From assembly GCF_006385175.1 (NCBI RefSeq), contig NZ_VFIY01000005.1:255501-319500 (forward strand): 64,000 bases of DNA, given 5' to 3'. Shown here piece by piece: positions 40,412 to 51,000 of the stretch (position 1 is the stretch's first letter; each line of letters starts with the position of its first letter). Made by a program: the position numbers and the translations under genes. The stretch comes from Emcibacter nanhaiensis. GTDB taxonomy: Bacteria; Pseudomonadota; Alphaproteobacteria; Sphingomonadales; Emcibacteraceae. The notes under the pieces are model-generated. The model did not search any database. It was not told the DNA's origin and saw nothing but the letters and a program-made list of their open reading frames with translations.

Positions 40412-41872
<1,461 letters not shown>

Positions 41873-41899
41873 GACTTACAAGTTTGAAAGGAGCCAGCA

Positions 41900-42310
41900 A
41901 TGGCCGACAAAATACATTTCGAACTGGTTTCGCCGGAAAAACTGCTTCTGTCCGAAGATGCGGACATGGTGGTGGTGCCCGGGTCTGAAGGTGACTTTGG
42001 CGTGATGGCGCATCATGCTCCGGTTGTCTCTACCCTGAAAACCGGCATCATCGAAGTCCATGACGGCGGCAGCATGAAAAAACTGCTGGTGCACGGCGGC
42101 TTTGCCGAGGTCAACCCGAACGGTCTGACCATCCTGGCCGAAGAAGCCTATGCGCCGGGTGAACTGGACCGCGCCGAACTGGAGGCCGAGCTGAAGGATG
42201 CCCGCGAAGATGTGGCCGACGCCAAGGACGACCTGCACCGCGCTCGTGCGGAAAAGGTCCGCGATCGCCTGGTGAACATTCTGGCTGCCCTGGACGAGCT
42301 GGCCGCCTGA
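41900..42310 (+). CDS. atpC: ATP synthase F1 epsilon subunit
   Basis: Rotor subunit that couples F1 to the c-ring and can inhibit ATP hydrolysis, 136 residues. The N-terminal beta sandwich has FELVSPEKLLLSEDADMVVV and PGSEGDFGVMAHHAP; the C-terminal helical hairpin is rich in Ala, Glu and Asp. Last gene of the operon, followed by a terminator. No Fo genes are present here. Confidence 0.95.
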   Translation: MADKIHFELVSPEKLLLSEDADMVVVPGSEGDFGVMAHHAPVVSTLKTGIIEVHDGGSMKKLLVHGGFAEVNPNGLTILAEEAYAPGELDRAELEAELKDAREDVADAKDDLHRARAEKVRDRLVNILAALDELAA

Positions 42311-42331
42311 GGCGAACCCAAGGAATCATAG

Positions 42332-42364
42332 AAAACCCCGCAGTTTCGGCTGCGGGGTTTTTTG
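42332..42364 (+). terminator. Intrinsic terminator after atpC
   Basis: Stem AAAACCCCGCAG / CTGCGGGGTTTT with a TTTCGG loop and a T tract. Confidence 0.92.
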
Positions 42365-42391
42365 TTGCCGTTTCTCTTGCCCGCCCTCAGT

Positions 42392-43345
42392 CTATCCCAG
42401 GGTAATCATGAACTGGCTGGCGAAATGTTCGCGCAGTTGTTTCAGGGTGACCCGGTGGTTCTGGGGCCCTTGATGGGAAATGGTCCGCGTAGCCATCAAA
42501 CTGGCGATCCGTCCTGTGGTTGGCCAGTCATGACCCATCATCAGGCCAAAGATGATACCCGCCCGATAGGCATCCCCGCAGCCGGTGGAATCCACAGGAT
42601 CTTCTGTCGGGACGGCGGGAATATTGAACCGGTTATCGCGGGTATGGATGACCGATCCTTCGATCCCGTTGGTGATGATCAGGGCATCGAGCATTTCCGT
42701 GGCCACATCGATCCGCATGTTGGTTTTTCGGGCGAACATCTGCCAGTCGCCTTCGTTGAGCACCATCCAACGGCTATGTTCCATCAACCACATCAGGTCG
42801 GTGCCGTCGAGAACGGAAACCTGCTCGCCCGGGTCCAACAGCAACGGCACATTCTGATGCGACAGTTGTTTGGTGTGGTTTTGCATCGCTTCATAGCTGT
42901 CCGGCGCAACAACGCCAAGCGCGATATCGATGTCCTTCCGGATGGTTATTTCACGGCAATGTTCCATGGCGCCGGCGTGGAAGTCAGAGATCCGGTTATT
43001 GTCCATGTCGGTGATGACATGTTTCCTGCAGGTATAGCCGTCCTCGATTTCCAGGATATAGTCGGCGGGAATGTTATGTTCCGCCATCCAGCGCCGATAG
43101 TCGCCAAAGTCCCGGCCCACTGCGGCAACAGGGAATCCCCTGAGGCCGAGCAGGTTCAGGTTATAACAAATGTTTCCGGCACTGCCCCCGAAGTCCCGGC
43201 GCATGTCGGCTGCTTTAAAGTCCACGTTCAGCATCTTGAGGTCGGCGGGCAGAATATATTCCCGAAACAGACCGTCAAATACCATTGTGGTGTTGTAAGC
43301 GATGGAACCGCAGACAAGTATTTTACCATTCCTGTCGAGTTTCAT
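42392..43345 (-). CDS. PfkB-family carbohydrate/nucleoside kinase (adenosine kinase-like)
   Basis: A 317-residue ribokinase-fold enzyme. GGSAGNICYNLNLLG is the first PfkB signature; DSTGCGDAYRAGIIFGL contains the anion hole and the catalytic Asp; LLLDPGEQ and VLNEGDWQMF shape the substrate pocket. Similar proteins are annotated as adenosine or sugar kinases, but the substrate cannot be decided. The ATG at 43345 starts the conserved fold; the frame is open back to 43408, but the extra residues are polar and unconserved-looking. Convergent with the atp operon. Confidence 0.85.
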   Translation of the reverse strand: MKLDRNGKILVCGSIAYNTTMVFDGLFREYILPADLKMLNVDFKAADMRRDFGGSAGNICYNLNLLGLRGFPVAAVGRDFGDYRRWMAEHNIPADYILEIEDGYTCRKHVITDMDNNRISDFHAGAMEHCREITIRKDIDIALGVVAPDSYEAMQNHTKQLSHQNVPLLLDPGEQVSVLDGTDLMWLMEHSRWMVLNEGDWQMFARKTNMRIDVATEMLDALIITNGIEGSVIHTRDNRFNIPAVPTEDPVDSTGCGDAYRAGIIFGLMMGHDWPTTGRIASLMATRTISHQGPQNHRVTLKQLREHFASQFMITLG

Positions 43346-43548
43346 AGCAAGTTCTTTCCTGTCCTCTTTTTTCCCGGACTCCGGATCGCCGGAAAAATCT
43401 TCAGACAAACTTTCTATGAAGGCAGGGTGACAGTTATATTACAAACTGTAATTTTTGGCCTGTTTGTGCTCCTTTTCGCCCCCTGTACCTGTTCCTGAAA
43501 GGGTGCTATGACTTTTTTTGGAAAAAAATAATTCAATGGGGATCAGAT

Positions 43549-45003
43549 ATGAAGCTGTGTCAAATTGACTGGAAAACCCTGCATCGGCACTTTCGGGGGG
43601 CGAGCTTCGGCCTTGCCCTGGCTGTGACGGCTGTCCCGGCGGCGGCAATTGAGTTGATGCCGGAAAGCCTGAAATCGCAGACGGCGGGATACAAGGCCGC
43701 CTTCACCTGCAGCGCCACCTTTAACGGCGGAAAAACGGTCGATATGATCCGGCATGATGAACTGAGCGGGATCCAGGTGGACTATCGGGACTATTTTGAC
43801 AAGTTGCCCGATGCCGTTATCAGTCACCAGGAGAAATATGTTGCCGCCTGGTTCAGCAACGACCTGCCGCCACGCTATGCCGTCTGGCGGCCGGGACTGG
43901 GCTGTGCCCAGTTGCCGCCGGGGGCGGAGCTGTCCGTGCGCGGGCATGTCCCGACAGCGGACCTTGGGCAGCCGGACGAGGGCCGGAAACGACAGGCCTG
44001 GCCGCTGGGGGAGGCGGTGCCGGAAATTGACCTCGCTTCGCCGGCCCTGAAGGCGGTGATCAATGATGCCTTCACCACTGACAAATATGGGGATCCGAAG
44101 GTCATGAGCGCGGCGCTGGTGACGACGCCGGATCAATTGTTGATCGAGCGGTACAAGGACGGCTATACGCCCTATACCTCGCAGCGGACCTGGTCGGTGG
44201 CCAAGAGCATCGCCGCAACCGTGATCGGCATCGCCGTCAAGCAGGGGCGTCTGGAGCTGAAAGCCCCGGCAAATATCCCCGAGTGGTCGGCGCCCGGCGA
44301 TCCCCGTCAGCAAATCACCCTGGAGAATCTGTTGCATATGGCCAGCGGCCTCGACAGCTTCCGGGCCGGCAACCGGACCAATTTTGTTTATTTCGGTGGC
44401 GGTGTGGTCACCGACAATGCCACCGAAAAACTGCTGGAGGCCGCCCCGGGCAAACGCTGGAAGTACGCCAACAATGACACTTTGCTGGCGGTGCGGTCCC
44501 TCAAGGCGACGCTGGGCGATACGGAAACCATGTTGCGCTATCCCACCGAACAGCTGTTCCGCAAGATCGGCATGAACAGCACCGTGGCTGAAACCGACTG
44601 GCAGGGTAATTTCATCCTGTCCAGCCAGGTCTGGAGCACGTCGCGGGACCTGGCCCGGCTCGGCATTCTCTACCTGAACAACGGCGTCTGGCAGGGGGAA
44701 AGAATATTGCCGGACTGGTGGCGGGACTTTGTCAGTACCCCGGCCCCGGCTCAGCCGCCGCTCACAGGGGCGGACGGCCGGCCGCGTCCCGGGTATGGGG
44801 CGCAGTTCTGGCTGTATGACAGCCGGTTCCCGGGATTGCCGGATGACGTGTTTGCCATGGCCGGCAACAGGGGACAATATGTGATGATCATTCCGTCCCG
44901 CAACCTGGTGATTGTCCGGCGCGGCTATGACAGTGCCGGCGGGATCCGTTTCGACATTGCCAAATTCACCGCCGATATCCTGAAAGCCATTGACCGGAAA
45001 TAA
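43549..45003 (+). CDS. Exported class C beta-lactamase-like serine hydrolase
   Basis: A 484-residue protein of the serine beta-lactamase / penicillin-binding superfamily. An N-terminal hydrophobic segment (FGLALAVTAVPAAA) looks like a signal peptide. The catalytic Ser-x-x-Lys is in TWSVAKSIAATVIG and the Tyr-x-Asn in YANNDTLL; the third motif is probably GNRGQY near the end. Relatives include 6-aminohexanoate-dimer hydrolases and esterases, so a true beta-lactamase activity should not be assumed. GGGGAT precedes the ATG. Confidence 0.85.
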   Translation: MKLCQIDWKTLHRHFRGASFGLALAVTAVPAAAIELMPESLKSQTAGYKAAFTCSATFNGGKTVDMIRHDELSGIQVDYRDYFDKLPDAVISHQEKYVAAWFSNDLPPRYAVWRPGLGCAQLPPGAELSVRGHVPTADLGQPDEGRKRQAWPLGEAVPEIDLASPALKAVINDAFTTDKYGDPKVMSAALVTTPDQLLIERYKDGYTPYTSQRTWSVAKSIAATVIGIAVKQGRLELKAPANIPEWSAPGDPRQQITLENLLHMASGLDSFRAGNRTNFVYFGGGVVTDNATEKLLEAAPGKRWKYANNDTLLAVRSLKATLGDTETMLRYPTEQLFRKIGMNSTVAETDWQGNFILSSQVWSTSRDLARLGILYLNNGVWQGERILPDWWRDFVSTPAPAQPPLTGADGRPRPGYGAQFWLYDSRFPGLPDDVFAMAGNRGQYVMIIPSRNLVIVRRGYDSAGGIRFDIAKFTADILKAIDRK

Positions 45004-45021
45004 GCCCGGCAGGGACAGGCG

Positions 45022-45948
45022 TCAGCTCTTTTCCCGGCGCAACATATAGGTCTGCAGGGTACAGTAGGCGGCTTTGAGGAAGGGGGTGGACAGCCCGGCG
45101 TCCTCGGCCCGGATCAGCATGTCACCGACCAGCTGGTCCGCCTCCACCGACTTGCCCAGCTCCATATCCCGGAACATGGAAGACGTATAGTCCGACCCCT
45201 CGCGGGTCATGGAGCTCTGCAGATAGTCAAGGGAGGCCTCGGACAGGGGATAACCGGCTGCTTTCGCTGTGCCGGCGCATTCGTCAATGATGGCAAGGGC
45301 GATATCGCGTCCGTTGCGGGTGGCCATGATATCGCCGATGCTGCCGCGCAAAAGGCAGTTGATGGCGCCCAGCACCGTGATCAGGCAGAATTTGTCCCAC
45401 AGGGCCGAGGTGATGTGACTGGAATGAGTCACGCTGATCGGCGCCCGGAGCAGCAGTTCTTCCAGCTGGCGGCAGAAGTCTAATTGTTCTTCCGAGCGTG
45501 GACCGAACGTGACATTGCCGGGCCGGGACCAGGACCGGATGCTGCCGTCCTTCTGCATGGTGCAGATATTTTTGGCAAGCCCGCCGAGGATTTTCTCCGC
45601 GCCGAAGGTCTCATCCAGCACGTCATAATGCCGGAGGCCGTTGAGCAACGGCAGGACATGGGTGTCCGGCCCGACGGCCGGGGTGATGGCCTTGATCGCC
45701 TCCTCCAGGTCATAGGCCTTGCAGCTCAGGATCACCAGATCGTAAGGCTCATCCACCTGTTCCACCAGATGGTCGGCCACGGCAATGTCATAGTCCTGGT
45801 CCGGGGTGTGAATGACAAGCCCGTTCTTTTTCAGCAGGTTGCGTCGCCGGCGGCGCACCAGAAAGGTCACGTCTGCGCCGCTGTGCAGCAACAGGCCTCC
45901 GAAATATCCTCCGATTGCCCCCGCGCCCAGAACAAGAATTCTCATCAT
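45022..45948 (-). CDS. Ketopantoate reductase (PanE/ApbA) family protein
   Basis: A 308-residue NADP-dependent reductase-like protein. MRILVLGAGAIGGYFGGLLL is the dinucleotide-binding start; SCKAYDLEEAI and the conserved Lys in LWDKFCLITVLGAINCLL match the catalytic region of 2-dehydropantoate 2-reductase. Many genomes hold several paralogues of unknown substrate, so a pantothenate role is only probable. Two ATG codons (45948 and 45945) follow GGGAG; the second has the better spacing. Convergent with the serine hydrolase. Confidence 0.85.
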   Translation of the reverse strand: MMRILVLGAGAIGGYFGGLLLHSGADVTFLVRRRRRNLLKKNGLVIHTPDQDYDIAVADHLVEQVDEPYDLVILSCKAYDLEEAIKAITPAVGPDTHVLPLLNGLRHYDVLDETFGAEKILGGLAKNICTMQKDGSIRSWSRPGNVTFGPRSEEQLDFCRQLEELLLRAPISVTHSSHITSALWDKFCLITVLGAINCLLRGSIGDIMATRNGRDIALAIIDECAGTAKAAGYPLSEASLDYLQSSMTREGSDYTSSMFRDMELGKSVEADQLVGDMLIRAEDAGLSTPFLKAAYCTLQTYMLRREKS

Positions 45949-46023
45949 CTACTCCCGAAGTATCTTTCGGGCATATATAACGGGTCGGCGGACGGAATTC
46001 CAGACCAGGCTGAGAAAAAGCCT

Positions 46024-46893
46024 TCAGGACGGTTCGCGGAAGTCCCAGGCCCCGCAGTTGCGGTAAAACACCGACGTCTGCGAACAGAGATAAGCGAGCG
46101 GCAGCGACATGAGCGGGGACAGGGCAAAGATCAGGATAAAAATCTGTTTTGGCGCCATGGCCAGGCCGGACAGGATATCCAGTCCGAACAGGGACAGGAC
46201 CAGCAGTCGCAGCAGCAGCACCAGCCCAACAGGCAGGATCAGGCCGGCCAGCACACTGAGCAGCATATGCCCGGTCAGACTGCGGGTCAGGTCCCAGGAG
46301 GACCGGAACCCCAGCCTTTTGCCAATGGACTGGGCAGAGAAAGCCAGCGACAGGCGCAGGCCGATGGCCAGGGTCAGCAGGAACAGGACCACGGCAGCCG
46401 CCAGATAGACGGCCAGTTCAATGTTTCCGATGGCTTCCACCGATCCCTGCCGGTCAAGGGTAATCTGGTTAAGAACGAACAGGACCGCGCCGCCGATCAA
46501 AAACAGCAGCACCAGCAGCACGCCGAGGAAAACCAGGATCTTGAGGCTGAAATGAAAGCTGCGGGTGATCAGCGGCCAGAATTTCCGACGCAGCAAATGT
46601 TCCGGCCCGAGCAGGAACAGCCTGTGCCAGAGAATCACCGACGGGACAAGCCAGGCAAATGTGGTCAGCATCAGGATGATAAAGGACAGGTAAAACCCTT
46701 CCGGCACCTCGGTCTGGCTGTTGGTTGAAACCAGGAAGGCATCCAGATAGCCGAGAAAGCCGGCCAGGCAAAAGGGCAGGAAGGCGAACAGGGAAATCAG
46801 GATATGCTGGAACCTGAAGTGCCACAGGCAGCCGTAGGCATCCCGAATGCAGGTCAAGATGGAGCTGTCCCGTTTTCCTGTTTCCCTCGCCAT
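46024..46893 (-). CDS. Multi-pass membrane protein, paralogue of the gene at 46906
   Basis: A 289-residue integral membrane protein with about six hydrophobic segments and no family that I recognise. It shares its layout with the gene just upstream: an amphipathic start (ILTCIRDAYGCLWHFRFQHI), a first helix, a loop with LWHRLFLLGPEHLLRR, then four more helices and a GSLFCAGLTQAY-like ending (here LPLAYLCSQTSVFYR). It starts 12 bases after its paralogue, so the two are co-transcribed downstream of rppH. Function unknown. Confidence 0.7.
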   Translation of the reverse strand: MARETGKRDSSILTCIRDAYGCLWHFRFQHILISLFAFLPFCLAGFLGYLDAFLVSTNSQTEVPEGFYLSFIILMLTTFAWLVPSVILWHRLFLLGPEHLLRRKFWPLITRSFHFSLKILVFLGVLLVLLFLIGGAVLFVLNQITLDRQGSVEAIGNIELAVYLAAAVVLFLLTLAIGLRLSLAFSAQSIGKRLGFRSSWDLTRSLTGHMLLSVLAGLILPVGLVLLLRLLVLSLFGLDILSGLAMAPKQIFILIFALSPLMSLPLAYLCSQTSVFYRNCGAWDFREPS

Positions 46894-46905
46894 GTGCCGT
46901 CCCTA

Positions 46906-47784
46906 TCAGACAATTAGGTCAGCAATATGACCCGTATCCTTGCGTGGTCCGACCAGATAGGCATAGGCCTGCGTCAGCCCGGCGCAGAACAGAGAGCCCG
47001 GCGCGAAGATAATCGGACACAGCACATATTGGGCGACAATGAAGGTCGGATCTATGGTCGCGGTTCCGTTCCCGGTCGTTGCGAGAAGGGCGGCCAGCAG
47101 GTTGAAACATGCCATATAGACCAGCCAGGCGGGAAGGAACGTCAGCAGGAAGCACAGGAACAGGGCGACCCCGTTGTTGCGGGTATAGTACCAGGCTTCC
47201 TTGAACGGGATGAATTTCCTGTTTTCGGCGATACTGATGAAGGTCATCATCATCCTGAAGGAAATACCCACCGTGAGAAGGCTGATGGCCGTGGCAATGG
47301 TCATCGCCAGGGCCCGGTTATGCTGCGGGGCCAGGTCAAGACCGCTGATGCCGGCTACAATGGACAGAACAAGGCCAAGCACCGTGGTCACCATGATGAC
47401 AAAGATCATCAGCAGGATGATCATGGCGGCGAGATAAAGCAGGTATTTCACCAGTATCCGGCCCAAGTCCGGCAGGGAAAATTTCAGAAAATTGTCCCGT
47501 CCCAGCAGATGAAGCCGGAAGAACAGCATGGTGAGGGCGACAAAGATCAGAAAGCTTGCCGCCAGATAGGATAATTGCAGTTTGCTGAGGTGGTAGGCGA
47601 TCTGCCCGTCCGCCAGGGTCATATATTTAATGACCAGAAGCTCGGGGGCAAACAGAAACAGGGTGAGCGGCAGGTAAAAAATATACGACAAAAAGATATG
47701 TTGTTTCAGGTTGGCCCGAAAGGTCAGATAGGCCTCCTTGACCACGCGAAGGACAGGTAATGTTTTTTGTTCCGGTTGTGTCAT
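46906..47784 (-). CDS. Multi-pass membrane protein, paralogue of the gene at 46024
   Basis: A 292-residue protein with about six hydrophobic helices. VLRVVKEAYLTFRANLKQHI and MLFFRLHLLGRDNFLKF correspond in place and sequence to segments of the downstream gene, which marks an old tandem duplication. Its ATG overlaps the rppH stop by four bases (ATGA), so translation is coupled to rppH. Function unknown; conserved arginine and lysine residues beside the helices suggest a shared fold rather than a transporter signature. Confidence 0.7.
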   Translation of the reverse strand: MTQPEQKTLPVLRVVKEAYLTFRANLKQHIFLSYIFYLPLTLFLFAPELLVIKYMTLADGQIAYHLSKLQLSYLAASFLIFVALTMLFFRLHLLGRDNFLKFSLPDLGRILVKYLLYLAAMIILLMIFVIMVTTVLGLVLSIVAGISGLDLAPQHNRALAMTIATAISLLTVGISFRMMMTFISIAENRKFIPFKEAWYYTRNNGVALFLCFLLTFLPAWLVYMACFNLLAALLATTGNGTATIDPTFIVAQYVLCPIIFAPGSLFCAGLTQAYAYLVGPRKDTGHIADLIV

Positions 47785-48275
47785 GAACTTCTGCCTGTAT
47801 GTTCTTGTATAATGCTGCCAAAGCGGTCGACCAGCGTTTGATAGAGATCCCGTTTGAACGGGACGATCATATCCGGCAGCTCGGATAGTTCAATCCATTT
47901 CCATTCACTGAATTCCTGATGGTCGGTTTCCAGGTTGATATCCCGGTCCTGTCCCTGGAACAGATAGACGAACCATTTCATCTTCTGGCCCCGGTAGCGC
48001 CCTTTCCAGACCTTGCCAATCAGATGGTCGGGCAGGTCATAGGTCAGCCAGTCGCCGGTTTCGGCAATCAGTTCCACCTTGTCGGTGCCGATTTCTTCTT
48101 CCAGCTCCCTGAGGGCAGCGTCTCGGGGCTCTTCGCCCTTGTCGATCCCGCCCTGGGGCATCTGCCAGGCTTCGGCGGTCTGGTCAATGCGCTGGGCCAC
48201 AAAAACCCGGCCGTCCCGGTTCAGGAGCATCATGCCGGCACAGGGGCGATAGGGGAGATTTTCTTTGTCTGTCAT
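47781..48275 (-). CDS. rppH: RNA pyrophosphohydrolase (Nudix)
   Basis: Removes pyrophosphate from the 5' end of mRNA, starting RNase E-dependent decay. The 164-residue protein has the start YRPCAGMMLLNRDGRVFVAQ and a Nudix box GGIDKGEEPRDAALRELEEE in full. PEAWQMPQGG-type residues and KWFVYLFQG match RppH rather than mutator MutT. It follows the deacetylase-like gene on the same strand and heads the run that includes the two membrane paralogues. Confidence 0.93.
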   Translation of the reverse strand: MTDKENLPYRPCAGMMLLNRDGRVFVAQRIDQTAEAWQMPQGGIDKGEEPRDAALRELEEEIGTDKVELIAETGDWLTYDLPDHLIGKVWKGRYRGQKMKWFVYLFQGQDRDINLETDHQEFSEWKWIELSELPDMIVPFKRDLYQTLVDRFGSIIQEHTGRSS

Positions 48276-48372
48276 AGGACCTCTTGGAACGGTGTGCTTA
48301 CGGCTTCTATTTTCACCAATCGGGCGTGACTTGCAAGGGGCAGCTGAACACTGTTTGTTGATGTTGACGCAA

Positions 48373-49533
48373 TTACCGGATTGGCTGGCGGTTGGCGATG
48401 GCCGTGACCGGCACCAGCTGAATACCCTTGGCCGGCAGGGTCCTGGCCCAAGCGTCGAGCTGTTCGATGGTCAGCGGGAAGGCGCGGGCAATGCCCAGGG
48501 CGGCGCCATAGGTTTTTGCGGTACTTTCCAGTTCCTTGAGGCGGGTCTGGATTTCTTCTTCACTGACCACATTGTCGATATAGCGGTTGTTGAGGGCGCG
48601 GGGCATGCCGATCCTGCGGGCATATTTGGCGGCAACGCTGTAGCGGCTGGAGCGGGAGTCCACGAACATCAGGCCGCGCCGGTGCAGTTCCTCGAGAACG
48701 GGATGAACGGCATTCTCCGAGGCGGTAAATTTTGACCCCATTTCGTTCAGCACACCCACATAGCCGGTTATCCGGGACAATACCCACATCAGGCGGTTCA
48801 TATTGTCGCGCGCGGAATATCCGGCCATCAGGGTATGCGGTCCGGGGTCATTTTCCGGATAATTCAGCGGTTCCATGGGCACCAGAAGCAGGGCCTCGTG
48901 ACCATATTCCCGGCCCATATCCACCCAGTCCTGCAGATTGCGGCCATAGGGGGTGATGGCAATATCCATTTCACCGGGCAGTTCCTTGATCGCCCGTTCG
49001 CTATATTCGGCGTTCATGCCGACAGCCTTGACCACGATGGCAATGCGCGGTGCGATGCTCAGGTCTTCATGGGGACGGGCGTATTCCTGCCAGGCCACCA
49101 GCCCGTCCGGTCCCAGCACCGGCAGCGGGCCGTCCTTGCCCTCGACCACAAGGCCCGGGTTTGGCACCTCTTTCAGGCGTATGAACTTGGTATAGGGAAT
49201 TTGCTCTTCGGCCCGGTCAGGTTCCGGTTCCGGCTCAGCCCCCGCGTCTGCCGCCTGTTCCTGCGGCTCTTCTTCGGATGTTGTTTCCTGGTCGGCAAAG
49301 GAAAGACTGTCCTCAGGGTCGGACAAAACGATAATGCTTTCCGAGGCAGCCTTCTTGTCCGGTGCGGCCTCGTCGCGCTGTTCCGCAACCTTCTGTTTGT
49401 CGGGCTCGTCAGCCGTCAGGGACAGCCAGAGAAACAGGCCGCCGAAGCAAACAAGCACAAGGACCCAGGCCGCCACCAGCGGACTGATGGTGCGTCTGCG
49501 CGTCATGGTTGGTAATTCCGGCTCGCCTGCCAT
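48373..49533 (-). CDS. Divergent polysaccharide deacetylase family protein (YibQ-like)
   Basis: A 386-residue protein with one N-terminal membrane anchor (VAAWVLVLVCFGGLFLWLSL), an acidic low-complexity linker (about 55-110) and a C-terminal NodB-like fold: PRIAIVVKAVGMNAEYSERA, ELPGEMDIAITPYG, MEPLNYPENDPGPHTL and MFVDSRSSRYSVAAKYA. The family lies beside envC and ctpA in many proteobacteria, so a periplasmic cell-wall role is likely; catalytic activity is uncertain. The ATG at 49533 has GGGAAAAA before it; the frame is open to 49602 without a ribosome binding site. Confidence 0.85.
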   Translation of the reverse strand: MAGEPELPTMTRRRTISPLVAAWVLVLVCFGGLFLWLSLTADEPDKQKVAEQRDEAAPDKKAASESIIVLSDPEDSLSFADQETTSEEEPQEQAADAGAEPEPEPDRAEEQIPYTKFIRLKEVPNPGLVVEGKDGPLPVLGPDGLVAWQEYARPHEDLSIAPRIAIVVKAVGMNAEYSERAIKELPGEMDIAITPYGRNLQDWVDMGREYGHEALLLVPMEPLNYPENDPGPHTLMAGYSARDNMNRLMWVLSRITGYVGVLNEMGSKFTASENAVHPVLEELHRRGLMFVDSRSSRYSVAAKYARRIGMPRALNNRYIDNVVSEEEIQTRLKELESTAKTYGAALGIARAFPLTIEQLDAWARTLPAKGIQLVPVTAIANRQPIR

Positions 49534-49647
49534 TTTTTCCCGGCCGTTTCCGGCCTTCCCCTTTACATTTACCTTATTCCGGTTCCCGCCGCTATCGGGC
49601 ATGATCGGGAGGCCGGGCTCAAGAGCCCGACGTCCGCCTTTTCCTGT

Positions 49648-51000
49648 TTACTCGTAATTTCTGGCGATGGCCATACCCCGGATCAGGTTGAAGGCATAGT
49701 TGAGCTGATAATCGCGCTGGGCGGTGGTCAGGTCTTCTTCCTCTTCCTCGTCTCCGGCGTCGCCGCTGGTCTGATCCTGGTCGTCACCGCTGTCCTGTTC
49801 GACATCGGCTTCTTCGTCGTCGGCTTCTTCGTCGTCGGCATTCGGGTTATCCAGGTGACCCCGCAGGCTCGCTTCACTGCGCCGGCGGGTGTTGATCGCC
49901 TCGGCATCTTCCAGGCGCAGCTGCTCGACAACCACGTCCGGGGTAATGCCGTCGCCCTGGATGCTGGTGCCGGACGGGGTGAAATAATAGGCGGTGGTCA
50001 GGCGCATGGCGCCGTTCGCGCCCAGCGGAATAACGGTCTGCACGGACCCTTTGCCGAAGGACTGGGTGCCGACAACCACGCCGCGCTGGTGGTCCTGCAG
50101 GGCGCCGGCGACAATCTCTGAGGCAGAGGCGGAGCCGCCATTGATCAGCACGACAAGGGACTTGCCGCCGATCAGGTCACCCTTGCGGGCGTTATAGCGC
50201 TGCACTGACCGGTCGTTGCGGGTCCGGGTCGATACCACTTCGCCGCGGTCCAGGAAGGCGTCGGAGACGGCAATGGCCTGGTCCAGCAGCCCGCCGGGAT
50301 TGTTGCGCAGGTCAAGCACCACACCCTGCATATTGTCGCCCAGCTCCTCCTTGATGGCGGACAGGGCTTCTTTCAGGTTTTCCTCAGTGTTTTCGGTAAA
50401 GGAGGTAATGCGGACATAACCGATCTCATCCTCGACCCGGTAACGCACCGATTTGATTTTGATCACGTCACGGGTAATGGAGATTTCCAGCGGCGCCTTT
50501 TCCCCTTTGCGGACCACCGTCAGGACAATGGGTTCGCCCACTTCGCCGCGCATTTTTTCCACGGCTTCGTTCAGGGTCAGGCCCATGACCTGTTCGCCGT
50601 CAAGGTGAGTGATATAGTCACCGGCTTTTATGCCGGCCCGTTCGGCCGGGGTGTCGTCAATGGGGGAAACCACCTTGACCACGCCGCTTTCCTGGGTCAC
50701 TTCCAGGCCGAGTCCGCCGTATTCACCGCGGGTCTGGACCTGCATATCCTCGAAATTCTTCGGGTTGAGATAGCTGGAATGGGGGTCGAGGGACGCCAGC
50801 ATGCCGTTGATGGCCGCTTCGATCAGTTCCTCGTCCTTCACTTCCTTCACATATTGCGACCGGATGCGCTCGAACACATCGCCAAACAGGTTGAGCTGTT
50901 TGTAGGTATCTGAGTTGGCGCTGTAGCTCACATCATTGACGGCCATGCCGGCGCCAAAAATACTGAGAGCGATCACAGCAGTTGCAGCAAACTTTTTCAT
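49648..51000 (-). CDS. ctpA: C-terminal processing peptidase (S41 family)
   Basis: A 450-residue periplasmic serine protease. A signal peptide/anchor (FAATAVIALSIFGAGMA) is followed by a PDZ domain (about 90-170; YGGLGLEVTQESG, then GIKAGDYITHLDGE) and the S41 core, with the nucleophile in GGSASASEIVAGAL and the general-base lysine in GTQSFGKGSVQ. The C-terminal 75 residues before the last helix are extremely acidic (runs of D and E), an unusual tail. It starts directly after the stop of the EnvC-like gene. Confidence 0.93.
   Translation of the reverse strand: MKKFAATAVIALSIFGAGMAVNDVSYSANSDTYKQLNLFGDVFERIRSQYVKEVKDEELIEAAINGMLASLDPHSSYLNPKNFEDMQVQTRGEYGGLGLEVTQESGVVKVVSPIDDTPAERAGIKAGDYITHLDGEQVMGLTLNEAVEKMRGEVGEPIVLTVVRKGEKAPLEISITRDVIKIKSVRYRVEDEIGYVRITSFTENTEENLKEALSAIKEELGDNMQGVVLDLRNNPGGLLDQAIAVSDAFLDRGEVVSTRTRNDRSVQRYNARKGDLIGGKSLVVLINGGSASASEIVAGALQDHQRGVVVGTQSFGKGSVQTVIPLGANGAMRLTTAYYFTPSGTSIQGDGITPDVVVEQLRLEDAEAINTRRRSEASLRGHLDNPNADDEEADDEEADVEQDSGDDQDQTSGDAGDEEEEEDLTTAQRDYQLNYAFNLIRGMAIARNYE

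Noticed and set aside
43549-45003. The serine hydrolase as an antibiotic-resistance beta-lactamase.
   Set aside because: The Ser-x-x-Lys and Tyr-x-Asn motifs are shared by many esterases and peptidases; length and insertions fit a general hydrolase.
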